From Ehretia macrophylla (lineage: Eukaryota > Streptophyta > Magnoliopsida > Boraginales > Ehretiaceae), in contig CM075764.1 of assembly GCA_037974665.1 (NCBI GenBank), positions 86,546,825 to 86,610,824 of the forward strand: a stretch of DNA of 64,000 nt, given 5' to 3'. The notes below the pieces were generated by a model that did not search any database, was not told where the DNA came from, and saw only the letters and a list, made by a program, of their open reading frames with translations. The translations under genes and the position numbers were made by a program. Shown here in pieces: positions 22,618 to 36,400 of this stretch (position 1 is its first letter; each line of letters starts with the position of its first letter).

Positions 22618-25385
22618 TGTAACACCCCGATCCCTCTCGAGACCGGGAGTTCTATCAATCAATCTAATCACAACCCAATTCCAAACCCGGGTAAAATTTT
22701 TAGAGAAAGACGGACGGAGTCTTCCCTGTTTCTAGGAAAAATGTAAAACCTATAATAGCATATAAGTGGACAAGTAAATATACATTTCCAGTTTAAATGC
22801 TAACATATCTCTTCTCATCTTTGACAAGTACATTCATGCTTGACAACTAAACTAAACTAACTTATTGCATAAAATAGACTATCATACCATTCTAACTCTT
22901 TTCCTTTGGACATTACAAACATGCATTGAAGTTAAACTATACTAACTGTATACATAAACTAGCTTATCAAACCACTTCAATAATCTAGTAAAACTTAAAT
23001 TACATTCCTTTTAACATTAAATACATACAATACATGAAACATACATCTTTGCATCTTTGACAACTCAAACTACATAGCACGCAAGACAACTCTTTAAGCA
23101 TGATCTTTCACGTAACCACGAACTTTCCAGCTAACAAGGCATTTCCTAAAATGTGGTGGTGACGAGTGAGTATACACAACACGTATACTCAGTGAGGGCG
23201 AGACAAATATCGAGGTGGAGAGAAAGAAGATCGTGCAATGCGAATAGGTACAGTTAAGCAATATAATCAATAAGAAAGCTTTCAATATAAACGACAATAC
23301 AATAAACAATTAAGGAAAGCATTAACGCAACCATTCAAAGCTATACCACACTTTGAAGGTCACAGTTCACTCATACGAGCAATGTACCAAGCGATTCGAA
23401 TCCACAAGCGATATATCAATCTCTAGCTTGATGTTGACAACGATGACCATAAGTGCGCAACCACCTTATAACATCCACTGGGTGTACTCCAGAAGTACCG
23501 CGACACATCTATGACCCAAATCTCCCAGGGCGGCACCTCTAGCGAGGATGGGAATAGGACACGGAGCTAGAGCAACCAACCCTGGCAGCCCGAGACTACC
23601 CAGAGAGGCCCATCACTCACGCGCCTGACACTTATGCAATACAATACGAAATACAAGCAATAAACGAGCAATAGCACGAAAGTGCAGATTAGTGGCGATA
23701 AACGAGATAACAAGCATTTACAATCAATAATAGCAATCAATTAACTTTCAAGCATGATTATCATTAATATCAACAATAACATCAATCAAACAAGTAATAG
23801 CAGTTCAAACACGAAAACGACAAATATCACTATTCAATCTCTAACTTCCAAAGGCAATTACGAGCAAACGAGCTACATGATTAAGAAACCGATTTCACTA
23901 CATTCACTTAGGTACTACAAGGCACGTTTCTATATCACGAAACCTCACTTTCCCAACCGAAGCCCGAAAGTCCACCTACTGCGTTTGAACTACAGCTATG
24001 CTAACCGGTCACTCAATCAACGCCACAACAACGCCAAAAGTGCTTCCATGCCCTCAATAGCAAAACCCCCAACTCAATTCGAGCACGGTCAACATTTGGT
24101 TAAATGGCCCCTTTACGTTTCCTTGTCTAATTTCCAATTTTAACAAAGGCTGGTCCGTTTTTATTGCACATTTTATCTTTCTATCACTAATGGCACCTAT
24201 CCAAATCAAGAAATCGCAATTCGGATCAAAATCCGAAATTCTAAGGTTTTACTATTTAAAATCACTATTCATTGTTCTTCCCCAATTTCAAATTTGCGTT
24301 TCTAGCCGTAAAAATCTCTAAATAACTATCAAACAATGCTCTACGATCATTATAGAACCTAATTCAAGCAACAAAAGGCATTTAAACACAATATATAACA
24401 AATCTAAGAAATTGAAACAAAATTCAAATTTTATTTAAAATGCACAAAAGCGTGAAAATCCTCACAGAGATTGAAGACCAAGACCCACAAAGACTCGAGC
24501 CACGATCCTCGTCCGATTCCACGCAAGATTTTGGCCTAAAAATGCAAAATCAATTTTTTCTTTCTTTTCCTTGGACCTTCGGCCATGGGAGGACAAAATG
24601 GTCATTTGTGGTTTTGTTTTTGAGTTAATTTTTCCTTGTTTTTAATTTATAAGGTGACAAGGGCAAAATGGTAAAAAGACAAGGTCAAATTCAAGTTAAA
24701 AATGGTCAAATTAGTTTATTTTGATGCCATTTAATCCAATTCAAGTTAAAACAATGCAATTTTAATGAAAACCAACTAAAACTAGCTAAATTAAGCTAAA
24801 AACATTTTTCACTAAGTCCGAGGAATATTTCTCTAACTCTTATTTTCGAAATGCTACGATCGAACGGTCAATAAACGATCGCTAATCAAATGATGAGCAA
24901 TAATATAAAACTATAATTTTTGAAAAGTAGAATAGTAGAATAGTTTAAAATTCACTCCGGACTCCGAGCCATTTTTCTCATTTACTTGAAAACCGAGTAA
25001 TTTAATGTAAGAAAATAAAATCGATTATTAAAATAATCAAAATAATCAATATTCATTTAAAAATAATTAATTTAACTATTTCTAGAATATTTTAAAGAAT
25101 TATGAAATTAATGCTAGGATACGAATGAACAAGTTAATATAAACACGTAATCAAATGCAATTAAATACTAACATTTAAGATGACACTTAATTAAATACAA
25201 GAAAGTAAATCCAATTTCTATAAATAATAAAAATAGGTGAAAATCTTTTAGTTAATCAATATAAAAATTATTGAATGCTTCTAAAAGAAATATCAAAATA
25301 GTGCAAAATGGATGATTAACTAATTAAACACTTAATTAAATGTAGTTAAATGCTATTAAATGCATGCCGGGTTCGGGTTATCACA
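22618..25385 (-). repeat. LTR (3' LTR in element orientation)
   Basis: Begins TGTAACACCCCGATCC and ends TTATCACA; the partner ends TTATTACA, so one terminal base has mutated. No coding sequence. The short frames within it, including one repeated in both LTRs on the minus strand, are incidental. Confidence 0.9.
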
Positions 25386-25404
25386 TTCTTCCCCCCTTAA
25401 AACA
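25386..25404 (-). promoter_or_regulatory. Polypurine tract
   Basis: On the minus strand TTAAGGGGGGAAGAA lies directly before the 3' LTR, the position used to prime plus-strand DNA. Confidence 0.75.
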
Positions 25405-26931
25405 ATTGCGTCCTCGCAATTCTTCTTCCAATAGAACTCAGCATCATCTGAAACCCAACTCTAACTAATCTTCATCGGTTGCTGAGCAAGATAGTGAATA
25501 AGATACTCGTGGGAAAACCCCAATAGAAATCCCAACCAAGAATGCCGAGAAAATACCAACTAAAGACTGAAGCAGGGACACTGTAGATAGAATTAACTTC
25601 ACATATTAATGACAAGAAGGATGCCGAAGAAATACCCCACATACGAATCTCCAGTAGAAGTTCAACAAATACCAAATAAAGAAGTCAAAGATAGCCAGAG
25701 TAGATGCAACACATATAAGACCAAACTCCACAATTTCATCATCATTTGCCAAGTGCAAACTTTATACTACTTACCATCAAGAAAACCCAAAGTATTCCAC
25801 AGCTAACCGTAAACAATGTGAGATAACAAGTCCGAACAGGATTCCAAGTGTAAGACTTCCAATAAGTGCTAGTAAGGAAAATACTAGTAGAATGCCCAAT
25901 AAGAATTCCAAAGAATACCATAAGTAGTACTATACAATAAGTCTGATAGGAAGTCCAAATACCAAACCTGCTGAGGAACACTAAAGAAAATACCCGAAAC
26001 AATGCTCCAATAAGGAAGTACCAAGGATTGCCCAATAAGTAAGTACTAGATAAATGGCCACTAAGAATTCTAGAGAAAGCCATTAAAGAATTTCTAATCA
26101 GGGATGCCAGTAACACACCAATAAAGACCGAGACACATATATTATAAATAATATCATGCAGTAAGTCCGATTGAAAACCCAATAGCCAAGTCTACCAAGA
26201 AGTACCAATAAAAGTTCCAAGAATACCCAATAAGAAAACCAAAGAATACTCCAGAGAACAACCAAGTAGAACCCTAAAAGAAAGCTACTCTTTCACAACT
26301 GTTAAGCACAGAGAAGGACCTTAGAGATTCGCCAATAACCGAGCTCCAAAAGCAAACACCAACTCCCAAATAAAGGCTAGTTAAATACTGCTCATTCCCT
26401 TCAATCCATATAACTTGGAGGGCTTGCTACTAACCACTTCTCTTCAGGGGAGGAAGAAGTCTTTCTTATCATTTTAACATGACATGTATGAATGCCAAGA
26501 TATCACATTTATACATATATGCCTTAATCTATTATGCAAGCATGTTTGTAAAACAGTTTATAAAACAGTTTATTCAACAAAGTCACTCAAGCATGACAAT
26601 CAAGTCAAGCACAACATAATCAATTCAAATCACGACATAACCAATTCAAGACATTCCAATACATACATTACAAGCAATACTCCAAGTAAATAACAATTCA
26701 TGAGGTCGATTCGATTCACGAGGTCAATTCAATGCACAACTAGACACTTCACTTTACTTGAGAAACATTCAACACATAACACATAACTATATCACATAGG
26801 TGCATACATTCAAGTCAAGACACACAATCCCACATACAAGCATACACTTTCAAGACACACTTAACAAGCACACATTCAAGGATCACTATCCACCAAACCG
26901 AGGACCCTGTCCCGGCTTATGAGCTAAACAA
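25405..26931 (-). repeat. Internal region of the non-coding LTR element
   Basis: From about 25490 to 26270 it is built of degenerate short repeats with words like 'aagaataccaca', 'ccaataag' and 'aagaattcc'. The rest is CA-rich and AT-rich. A 146-codon minus frame at 26182-25742 follows the repeat period and is not a gene. No gag, pol or env similarity is seen. Confidence 0.7.
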
Positions 26932-26943
26932 GCTCTGATACCA
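26932..26943 (-). promoter_or_regulatory. tRNA-Met primer-binding site of the LTR element
   Basis: On the minus strand the 5' LTR is followed, after two bases, by TGGTATCAGAGC, the initiator tRNA-Met complement common in plant LTR elements. Confidence 0.85.
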
Positions 26944-26945
26944 CC

Positions 26946-29713
26946 TGTAACACCCCGATCCCTCTCGAGACCGGGAGTTCTATCAATCAATCTAATCACA
27001 ACCCAATTCCAAACCCGGGCAAATTTTTTAGGGAAAGACGGACGGAGTCTCCCCTGTTTCTAGGCAAAATGTAAAACCTGTAATAGCATATAAGTGGACC
27101 AGTAAATATACATTTCCAGTTTAAATGCTAACCTATCTCTTCTCATCTTTGACAAGTACATTCATGCTTGGCAACTAAACTAAACTAACTTATTGCATAA
27201 AATAGACTATCATACCATTCTAACTCTTTTCCTTTGGACATTACAAACATGCATTGAAGTTAAACTATACTAACTGTATACATAAACTAGCTTATCAAAC
27301 CACTTCAATAATCTAGTAAAACTTAAATTACATTCCTTTTAACATTAAATACATACAATACATGAAACATACATCTTTGCATCTTTGACAACTCAAGCCA
27401 CATAGCACGCAAGACAACTCTTCAAGCATGATCTTTCACGTAACCACGAACTTTCCAGCTAACAAGGCATTTCCTGAAATGTGGTGGTGAGGAGTGAGTA
27501 TACACAACACGTATACTCAGTGAGGGCGAGACAGATATCGAGGTTGAGAGAAAGAAGATCGTGCAATGCAAATAGGTACAGTTAAACAATATAATCAATA
27601 AGAAAGCTTTCAATATAAACGACAATACAATAAACAATTAAGGAAAGCATTAACACAACCATTCAAAGCTATACCACACTTTGAAGGTCACGGTTCACTC
27701 ATACGAGCAATGTACCAAGCGATTCGAATCCACAAGCGATACATCAATCTCGAGCTTGATGTTGACAACGATGACCATAAGCGCGCAACCACCTTATAAC
27801 ATCCACTGGGTGTACTCCGGAAGTACCCCGACACATCTACGACCCAAATCTCCCAGGGCGGCACCTCTAGCGAGAATGGGAATAGGACACGGAGCTAGAG
27901 CAACCAACCCTGGCAGCCCAAGACTACCCAGAGAGGCCCATCACTCACGCGCCTGACACTTATGCAATGCAATACGAAATACAAGCAATAAACGAGCAAT
28001 AGCACGAAAGTGTAGATTAGTGGCGATAAACGAGATAACAAGCATTTACAATCAATAAAAGCAATCAATTAACTTTCAAGCATAATTATCATTAATATCA
28101 ACAATAACATCAATCAAACAAGTAATAGCAGTTCAAACACGAAAACGACAAATATCACTATTCAATCTCTAACTTCCAAAGGCGATTACGAGTAAACGAA
28201 CTACAGGATTAAGAAACCGATTTCACTACCTTTACTTAGGTACTACAAGGCACGTTTCTATATCACGAAACCTCACTTTCCCAACCGAAGCCCGAAAGTC
28301 CACCTACTGCGTTTGAACTACAGCTATGCTAACCGGTCACTCAATCAACGCCACAACAGCGCCAAAAGTGCTTCCATGCCCTCAATAGCAAAACCCCCAA
28401 CTCAATTCGAGCACGGTCAACACTTGGTCAAACGACCCCTTTATGTTTTCTTGTCTAATTTCTAATTTTAACAAAGGCCGGTCTGTTTTTATTGCACATT
28501 TTATCTTTCTATCACTAATGGCACCTATCCAAATCAAGAAATCGCAATTCGGATCAAAATCCGAAATTCTAGGGTTTTAGTATTCAAAATCACTATTCAT
28601 TATTCTTCCCCAATTTCAAATTTGTGTTTCTAGCTTTGAAAATCTCTAAATAGCTATCAAACAATGCTCTACGATCATTATAGAACCTAATTCAAGCAAC
28701 AAAAGGCATTTAAACACAATATATGACAAATCTAAGAAATTGAAACAAAATTCAAATTTCATTTAAAATGCACAAAAGCGTGAAAACCCTCACAGAGATT
28801 GAAGACCAAGACCCGCTAAGACTCGAGCCACGATCCTCGTCCGATTCCACACAAGATTTTGGCCTAAAAATGTAAAATCAAATTTTTCTTTCTTTTCCTT
28901 GGACCTTCGGCCATGGGAGGACAAAATGGTCATTTGTGGTTTTGTTTTTCAGTTAATTTTGCCTTGTTTTTAATTTATAAGGTGACAAGGGAAAAATGGT
29001 AAAAAGACAAGGTCAAATTCAAGTTAAAAATGGTCAAATTAGTTTATTTTGATGCCATTTAATCCAATTCAAGTTAAAATAATGCAATTTTAATGAAAAT
29101 CAAGTAAAACTAGCTAAATTAAGCTAAAAACATTTTTCACTAAGTCCGAGAAATATTTCTCTAACTCTCATTTTTGAAATGTTACGATCGAACGGTCAAT
29201 AAACGATCGCTAATCAAATGATGAGCAATAATATAAAACTATAATTTTTGAAAAGTAGAATAGTAGAATAATTTAAAATTCACTCCGGACTCCGAGCCAT
29301 TTTTCTCATTTACTTGAAAACCGAGTAATTTAATGCAAGAAAATAAAACCGATTATTAAAATAATCAAAATAATCAATATTCATTTAAAAATAATTAATT
29401 TAACTATTTCTAGAATATTTTAAAGAATTATGAAATTAATGCTAGGATACGAATGAACAAGTTAATATAAACACGTAATCAAATGCAATTAAATACTAAC
29501 ATTTAAGATGACACTTAATTAAATACAAGAAAGTAAATCCAATTTCTATAAATAATAAAAATAGGTGATAATCTTTTAGTTAATCAATATAAAAATTATT
29601 GAATGCTTCTAAATGAAATATCAAAATAGTGCAAAATGGATGATTAACTAATTAAACACTTAATTAAATGCAGTTAAATGCTATTAAATGCATGCCGGGT
29701 TCGGGTTATTACA
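26946..29713 (-). repeat. LTR (5' LTR in element orientation)
   Basis: Pairs with 22618-25385 over its full length with only scattered substitutions. It ends TTATTACA directly before the second AGTTA. Confidence 0.9.
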
Positions 29714-29718
29714 AGTTA

Positions 29719-31849
29719 CACCGATCTTCTAATTTTTTTATGGGTTATGCACTTCTTATGCCTATTTATTTGTTGAACAGGGCTCTAACTAAAGTTATTC
29801 CTACTACACCGTATGAGATGTGGTTTGGTAGAAAACCAAGTCTTAATCATATTAGGATTTGGGGTTATCCCGCTTATGTTAAGAAACTTAAGATGGACAA
29901 GTTGGCAGCTAGATCAGATAAAGGGAGATTTGTGGGATATCCTAAGGAGACAAAAGGATATTATTTTGATTTTTCCGATGATCAAAGAATATTGATCAGT
30001 CGAGATGCCGTATTTTTTGAAAAGGCGTTTGTTCAAGAAGGAGACAGTGGGAATAAAATAATAATAGAAGAAGAGTCTTCTGAACCACAAACAGACCTAA
30101 ATCTTGATCCTGAACCAATTCAATAAGATCCAGAACCAGTTATCACACAAGGACCTCGTAGATCTAGTAAGGTATCCCGTCCTTCAGAAAGATATAGTTA
30201 TCTTCTTGAGGAGACACAAAGTTTGTTTGTGATAGGGGATAATAATCAAGTGGATGATCCTACTAGTTATGAGAAAGCAATACGAGATATTGATTCCAAA
30301 AAATGAAGGCAGACTATGCAAGTAAAAATTGATTCCATGTATTCAAACGACGTTTGGACCTTAGTTGATTTTCCTAAAGGTATTGTACCTATAGGTTACA
30401 AATGGGTCTTCAAAATGAAATTTAGAATTGATGAAAATGTAGAGACATATAAAGCAAGGCTGGTTGTAAGAAGTTTCCGTCAAAAATAAGGAATTGATTA
30501 TGATGAAACTTTTTCACCTGTAGCCATGGTTAAATCCATCTGAATAATGCTTGCTATCGCCGCACACTTTGATTATGAGATCTGGCAAATGGATGTTAAA
30601 ACTACGTTCCTAAATGGCTATTTTAAGGAATATATCTATATGGAACAGCCTGAAGGTTTTAAATCCAAGGATAATCAAGTGTGTAAGCTTAAAAGATCGA
30701 TCTATGGTCTAAAGCAAGCCTCTCGTTCTTGGAACATTAGATTCAATAATGAGATCAAAGAGATTGGTTTCATTAGAAATGAAGATGAACCTTGTGTATA
30801 CAAGAAGATTAGTGGGAGCTCGACCACTTTTCTAATTTTGTATGTTGATGACATCTTGATTATGGGAAATGATGTTGGACACATGATGTCCACCAAAATT
30901 TGGTTAAACAACAAGTTCTCCATGAAAGATTTGGGAGAAACCTCTTACATCTTAGGGATTAGTATCTATAGAGATAGAGCGAAGAAGATGATTGACTTGT
31001 CTCAAAGCTTGTACATAGATCGAATCTTGAAGAAATTTAAGATGGAGAATTCTAAGAAAGGACTTCTGCCTATCAGGCATGAAATTCATCTTTCAAAGAA
31101 AATCTGAAGAAGAAAGCAACGTATGGATCATGTGCCTTATGCTTCAGCTGTTGGCAGTCTCATGTATGCCATGCTATGTACACGACCTTATATTGCAGCT
31201 GCAATAAGCCTTGTGAGCAGATATCAGTCCAATCTAGGAGAAGAACACTGGATGGCAGTAAAACATATCCTTAAGTACTTGCGAAGAACTAAGGATCTTG
31301 CTCTAATATTTGGAGGAGGAGAACTCTGGGTAGATGGATACACAGACTCAGATTTTCAATCTGATACGGATAATAGAAAGTCTACATTTAGATTTGTGTT
31401 TGTTTGTAATGGAGGAGTAGTAAGTTGGAAAAGTTCCAACAGCCAGTAACTGCAGACTCCACTACAAAAGTCGAGTATATTGTTGTATCTGATGCAGCAA
31501 AGGAAGTTGTTTGGATGAGGAAGTTCTTGTTATAGCTAGAAGTGGTTCCTTCCATCGAGTTGTCGATACCGCTATATTGCGACAATAATGGAGCTATTAC
31601 ACAAGCTAAGGAACCAAGATCTCATAAAAAATCCAAACACATTGAAAGCGTTTCCATATCGTTCGAGAGATAGTTGCTCGAAATGATATAAGCCTACAGA
31701 AAGTTCCTACATTAGATAATGTAGCTGACCCACTAACTAAACCCATGAGTCAATCGCAATTGGAACGTCATCTTGAAAAGATGGGGATGTGATACCATAT
31801 AGATATGCGCCGAGGGCTATTTTCTATAGCATTAGTGCAAGTGGGAGAT
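29719..31849 (+). pseudogene. Copia element, integrase end, RT and RNase H
   Basis: The frame resumes from 22617 with the end of integrase ('TPYEMWFGRKPSLNHIRIWG'), then the RT with 'DVKTTFLNGY', 'SIYGLKQASR' and the catalytic YVDD at 30841-30852, and RNase H with 'YTDSDFQ' near 31340 and 'CDNNGA' near 31580. In-frame stops at about 30124, 30304, 30487, 30541 and 31105 and a frameshift near 31447 make it non-functional. It ends at a polypurine tract (GTGCAAGTGGGAGAT) directly before the LTR. Confidence 0.9.
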
Positions 31850-33290
31850 TGTTAGAGATATGCCCTAATGCTGTATAGTTAAATGACCTATATAGAGCAT
31901 TTTGGTATAAATCTAAATGGCATATTATATGGATGTTCATATTCTCCGTTCAATTATATAAATGTGTCCTTAATATTTTTTCTGAGAAGAAATATATACT
32001 TAAAGTGTTGAGAATACGACGACATATTTCTTTGATATGATAAACATTCAAAAGCATTCATAGTCCTTAGATTATTCGACCGAGACTAGAATAATCAAGT
32101 ACGGACTATCATATGTAGTTACATTTGATTAACATAGAGATGTTAATGATAAAGGGTAGCGAGCGTTGAGCTACAACAACATACGGATGCGATTAACTTA
32201 CATATGAGTGATTATTAGTAGAACGAATCATTGAATGTGACCAAAATGACAAACTCTGGATTAATAGTTTGTAATTCGTTGCAAATTGTGCAAATAAATC
32301 CTTTGACTTGAGAAATTACGGCTGCCAGATATATCAGGGGCTAAATCTTGCGTTTGGACAAAACTTGCCTTTATCTAGGTGGGCAACGACCTCTCGCAGT
32401 TTAGTCTTGTGATATAGAGACTGACATATAATTGTCAAGATAGGATCTGTTAACCTCCGACAGTGAGGCGATGTCCTATGCGATCTAGTGTTGGTTGCTT
32501 GAAATGAGAAATCCTCGGCCGGGGTAGTTGAACGATGGAAATGTGTTTTTCTATAGATGTCATCTCTCATTCTACTGAATTAGATCTATGCATAGAATCG
32601 TTTAGTGGACTTAATCATTTCATGGTTCCCATAACAAAAGGACAAACAACAAGTTGCAATAAATATTGTCCAAAATGCCTTTCTTATGGCCGACCATATG
32701 AAGATGATAAACACTTGGCTTCTTCATTTATTTAGATCATGCCACTTGTCAATTGATAAGTGTGTTTATGCATCTATAAATAGAGGTCATGTCTTCATCT
32801 TCTTTATACCTCACTTGGCCGAAAATTCTACTCTTTTAGAAGCAAAAGTTCTCTTGTTTTCTCTTGGTGCATTCGGCCAAAGCTAGTAAAAATAAGAAAC
32901 TTTTGCTTCTAGTTTTTAACTCTTAATTACTCAAGCTCTTGGATTTAACTAAGCTAACACTTTAATTAGTTAGTAGTCCCTTTGCTTTTGGATACCCGTG
33001 CACTAACTAGAACCTTTGCACTTGCGGAGGAGCTTTGTCCAAGCCAAGATCTTCTTCAAGAGTTCTTTACAAGTTTTCCACAAAAGGTACATTGAGTTTG
33101 TTATTGTATCTTTTAGTATATATATGTATATACTTTTCTTTTGGTTTAAATGTTCAAGCTTATGGACTTGATCTTGAGAACTTTGTAAATACAATTGATT
33201 GTTATACAAAATTTTAAATGTCTACGTTTTTCCACTGCGCATGTACACATTGTGATTTTCACGTATCTCAAGATTATCCCTCCGCCATGG
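31850..33290 (+). mobile_element. Copia 3' LTR
   Basis: Starts TGTTAGAGATATGCCC, the common start of this Copia group, immediately after the polypurine tract. Its first ~450 bp align with the solo LTR at 9054. The 3' limit is uncertain; the text changes character near 33290 at 'ccgccatggctttca'. The matching 5' LTR is absent, because the element is truncated at 21186. Confidence 0.75.
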
Positions 33291-34920
33291 CTTTCATGTA
33301 GTAGGTGCCATAAATGATAATGAAGCTAGAATTGTGCTCGAATTGCCTAGAATGAGGCTAGAATTGATGTGTGAGTGAGAATGCAAAGGGGGCTATGTGT
33401 GTGTTGTGTTGGCCGCGTGTATGTGGATGTGTTGGGTGGTGTTAGATGTGTTAATTAATGATTATGAGATGCCTATTGCGTTATTTAAGTGGTTAGGTTG
33501 TGGGTCGTGACTGTTAATGGTAAAAGGGGATTTTGGTGCTAAGTGTTGATTGTAGTTTAAAGTGAGTTTTCTTGGTGTCTATTGAGGTCATAAAGTAGTT
33601 ATAGGAGGATAGTTTAGTTAGATTGTGAACTACGTGGCTTAAGTGTAGTATGTTGCTGATATGTGAACTATTGAACTAGTATTGAATGTTATAAAGAGTG
33701 ATTTTTTGAACTTGATATTGATTTGGTTAAATGCTTGGAAGAGGTATCCTAAGTGACCAAATGACTAGTTTAATGCTTATACTTGCTAGAATATGGTTAG
33801 AACTTGAAGAGGATTGATTGAACATAAAGAGGCATTTGTGTGATTTTGGGTCGTGTGAGTGTGTGTGCTTTAGAGAGCTTGGTTATGTTTCATTAGTGAT
33901 TGTAAAGTGGTTAGAATACTCGTAGTGTGTTCTCGTTGATAGATAGTTTGTATAGTTTCTAGAAAGTGTAAAAGGGCTAGTTATAGAAAATTGAATTAAT
34001 TGCTAGTAGTTGATTTGGAATTGATTAGTTAAGTGTCTAAGTAAACTTGAGTAGATTGTTGATCTAATCGGAGGAGTGTTGTGAGTTGGAATGCATGTAG
34101 ATCTTGATGTGAATTGAGCGAATATGCATGGTTTCTCATTTATATTGATTATATTGCTTATTAATTGTATCCTACATGCGAGGACAACCTACTTTGTTGT
34201 TTCTCAATTGTGTGTATCAAATTGTGTGTTTATCCTTGTTGTTGATATATCATGATATTGCATCGTATCAATGGTTGCGCAACCTTAAACTCGGGACGGA
34301 TGTCACGAGCTTCTCCAGGCGGCAACGGGCTTGCCGGAGCTCTGTTGTTCTAGCTCCGTGTTCTATTCCATTACCTGCTTGTCTGGAGATTGACAAAGGG
34401 TGTTGGGTCGTAGGTATTGAGTACAATCTGGAGTACTCATTGGCGTTTGAGATGTTGGCTATATTGTATTGTGATCGTGGTTCGTGGATCGAGATCGAAG
34501 TCGTGAGTTAGAGTGATAAGGGTTATCGAATCGTATCATTTCATTGAATTGGCTAGTTTATTGTCTTGTTTGATTGCCTTATATTGTTATCGTTTACTAG
34601 ATTTGTCTCTAATTATATTGCTGGACTTGTTTGTCATTATAATACTTGACTTGCTTCTCTATGCATTGCATGAAAAAGTTTTCAAAAGCTTCTCCGGATA
34701 TCTGTTTCCCTCCCTCACTGAGCATAGTGTTTTGTTCACCCTTTTCAACCAACCTTTTAGATATTGCAGAGATAGAAGGAAAAGTTCGAGTAACCAATGA
34801 TAGCTCGTTGCTTGAGAGGGAATGTCATGTATGAATTATTAGCTGAAATATAATGTAATGTATATATGAAATGTATTTCGTGAATTGAATATATGTTCTA
34901 TTTTGTTGTCCTTGTAGGTA
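33291..34920 (+). mobile_element. Gypsy-type LTR fragment
   Basis: No gene is supported. The patch 34270-34450 ('tctagctccgtgttctattcc', then 'ctggagtactc') matches, in reverse orientation, the conserved GC-richer patch of the LTRs at 22618 and 26946 (about 23460-23600). The surrounding 'gtgtgtgtg' and 'ttgattag' rich sequence also resembles those LTRs reversed. Neither terminus is recognised. Confidence 0.5.
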
Positions 34921-35470
34921 TTAATTGTACGTAGGAATTTTTAATAAGTTTAATTAAAATTATTAGAGAGGTATGATAAGTGTATTAATGTTTTTTTGGT
35001 AGATTTAGATGGTATAATAGTCAAATTATCATTCTGTTTTCATGATAGAGATCAAATACAAGTTTCTTTTTCTTTATTTATGAAGTATGAATAATGCTGC
35101 AATATTATTGTTTATAGAAAGTTAGTAACATTCCATCCCTTTAATATCTTGTGTAGCAAATTATCCCCTAAGACTTATTTTAATTTGGTTCACTTAATCC
35201 CTCAAGGATGTTATGTACATTCAAATTTTATCATAATATTTTGACTACCATCTTCATTGACTAACACAAAGAGGGGCTTAACTGATATAAAAAAGAATAA
35301 GATGTATACCATCATACAAGCATTAACGGTGCTTATAAAACTCATGGAAAAGTTTGAGATATTAGTCAAATCACATTTTCCATTTTTATAAATCACAAAG
35401 GGTTAATATTATTATCAATACCACATGAGAATTCTCTTGGACTTTGTATCTAAGCGCTTTGGCATGATAC
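34921..35470. other. Non-coding AT-rich sequence
   Basis: No gene, repeat structure or RNA was recognised. Confidence 0.4.
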
Positions 35471-35473
35471 TAA

Positions 35474-35860
35474 GGTTCTGTTTGGCTTAATCTTATTAGA
35501 CACTCAAAAGTATTTTTTACGAGTTTAAAAGTTGAATCTAACTTCTTTGACCTATCTTTTAAAGTGTTTTAAAGTAAAAGTTGAAGTTAAAAAATAAGAA
35601 GCTCCAAACTAAAGTTTTTCAAAAGAGGCGTTTGCGAAACTGTTTTTACATAATGCGAAAAGCTTTTTTTTTTTCCTCAAATATACCCTTTCATATTTTT
35701 TAAAGTCTAACATTATCCTCAAAATTTTTACAAGCTCAATATTGTCCAACTTAAACCAAACAGTTAGCGGCTTTTATTCAACAACCCTTCTAGTCAAAAC
35801 TCTACAACTAAAAGTTCTACAATTCAAAAGCTAAATTTCAGAGTGAGGCCAAATAGAGTC
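35474..35860. mobile_element. Tourist-like MITE
   Basis: Ends GGTTCTGTTTGGCTTA and, reversed, GACTCTATTTGGCCTC form imperfect terminal repeats around 387 bp of AT-rich sequence. TAA lies on both sides (35471-35473 and 35861-35863), the target of PIF/Harbinger-type MITEs. Confidence 0.65.
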
Positions 35861-35869
35861 TAAATGCCT

Positions 35870-36400
35870 TCACACGTCTCTATCACCAACCCCTCATTTA
35901 TTGATATGCCAAGGTCTCACCTTAAGCTCATTCATACTAAAAACTACTTGGGCATTGTTTATCGCCACAAGATCCTATCTTTGGTTGAGACCAAACCAAG
36001 TCACTTCCCATTAGGTGGGTTGACTATGTAAATCTCTCAACTCCACTCATTTATCTCAAGTGTCTTCTCTTCTATTAGTTCTATACAAGCGCAGTTCTGC
36101 TTAAATGTCTCTGTCCAATGCATCTTAAGTCTTCCTCTATCCCTCCTACGGGGTTTATCTCCATACATTCGTACCTTGTAATAAGTGTCTCCAAAGATCG
36201 CCTTTCAACATGTCCATACCATCTCACACGATCCCTCATTTTACCCTTAATCGAGGCCACTCCCATTTTTTCTCGTACCACTTCATAATCTTGTCCTTTT
36301 TAGTTTTGATTCACATCTATCTCAATATTCTCATCTCCGCCACTAACATCTTATGAATATTATGATCCTTTACTTCCCAACACTCCGAAGTTTAAGTGAA
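35870..36400 (-). mobile_element. LINE 3' end (RT C-terminus and 3' UTR)
   Basis: The minus frame at 36281-36081 has 'KMRDRVRWYGHVERRS', the signature of the C-terminal region after RT in plant non-LTR retrotransposons. It is followed downstream by a 3' UTR-like stretch reaching about 35880. The end of this UTR ('accaaagataggatcttgtgg' on the minus strand) is also found near 60180. Truncated and not functional. Confidence 0.65.

Larger units (their letters stand above)
22618..29713 (-). mobile_element. Complete non-coding LTR retrotransposon (LARD-like) inside Copia
   Basis: Two LTRs of identical length (2768 bp each) flank a 1560-bp internal region, with AGTTA on both sides (22613-22617 and 29714-29718). 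Minus orientation is shown by the primer site at 26932-26943 and a polypurine tract at 25386-25400. There is no gag or pol, so it must have moved with proteins from another element. I counted 9 differences in the first ~245 aligned LTR bases; overall divergence looks like a few percent. Large non-coding elements with Gypsy-like ends are known as LARDs. Confidence 0.9.

Noticed and set aside
23094-23309. 71-codon ORF, found again at 27422-27637
   Set aside because: It recurs only because it lies in both copies of the same LTR; no similarity to a protein family and no start context.
25742-26182. 146-codon minus-strand ORF with hydrophobic residues
   Set aside because: It follows the period of the degenerate short repeats inside the non-coding LTR element and has no domain; an artefact of repeat composition.
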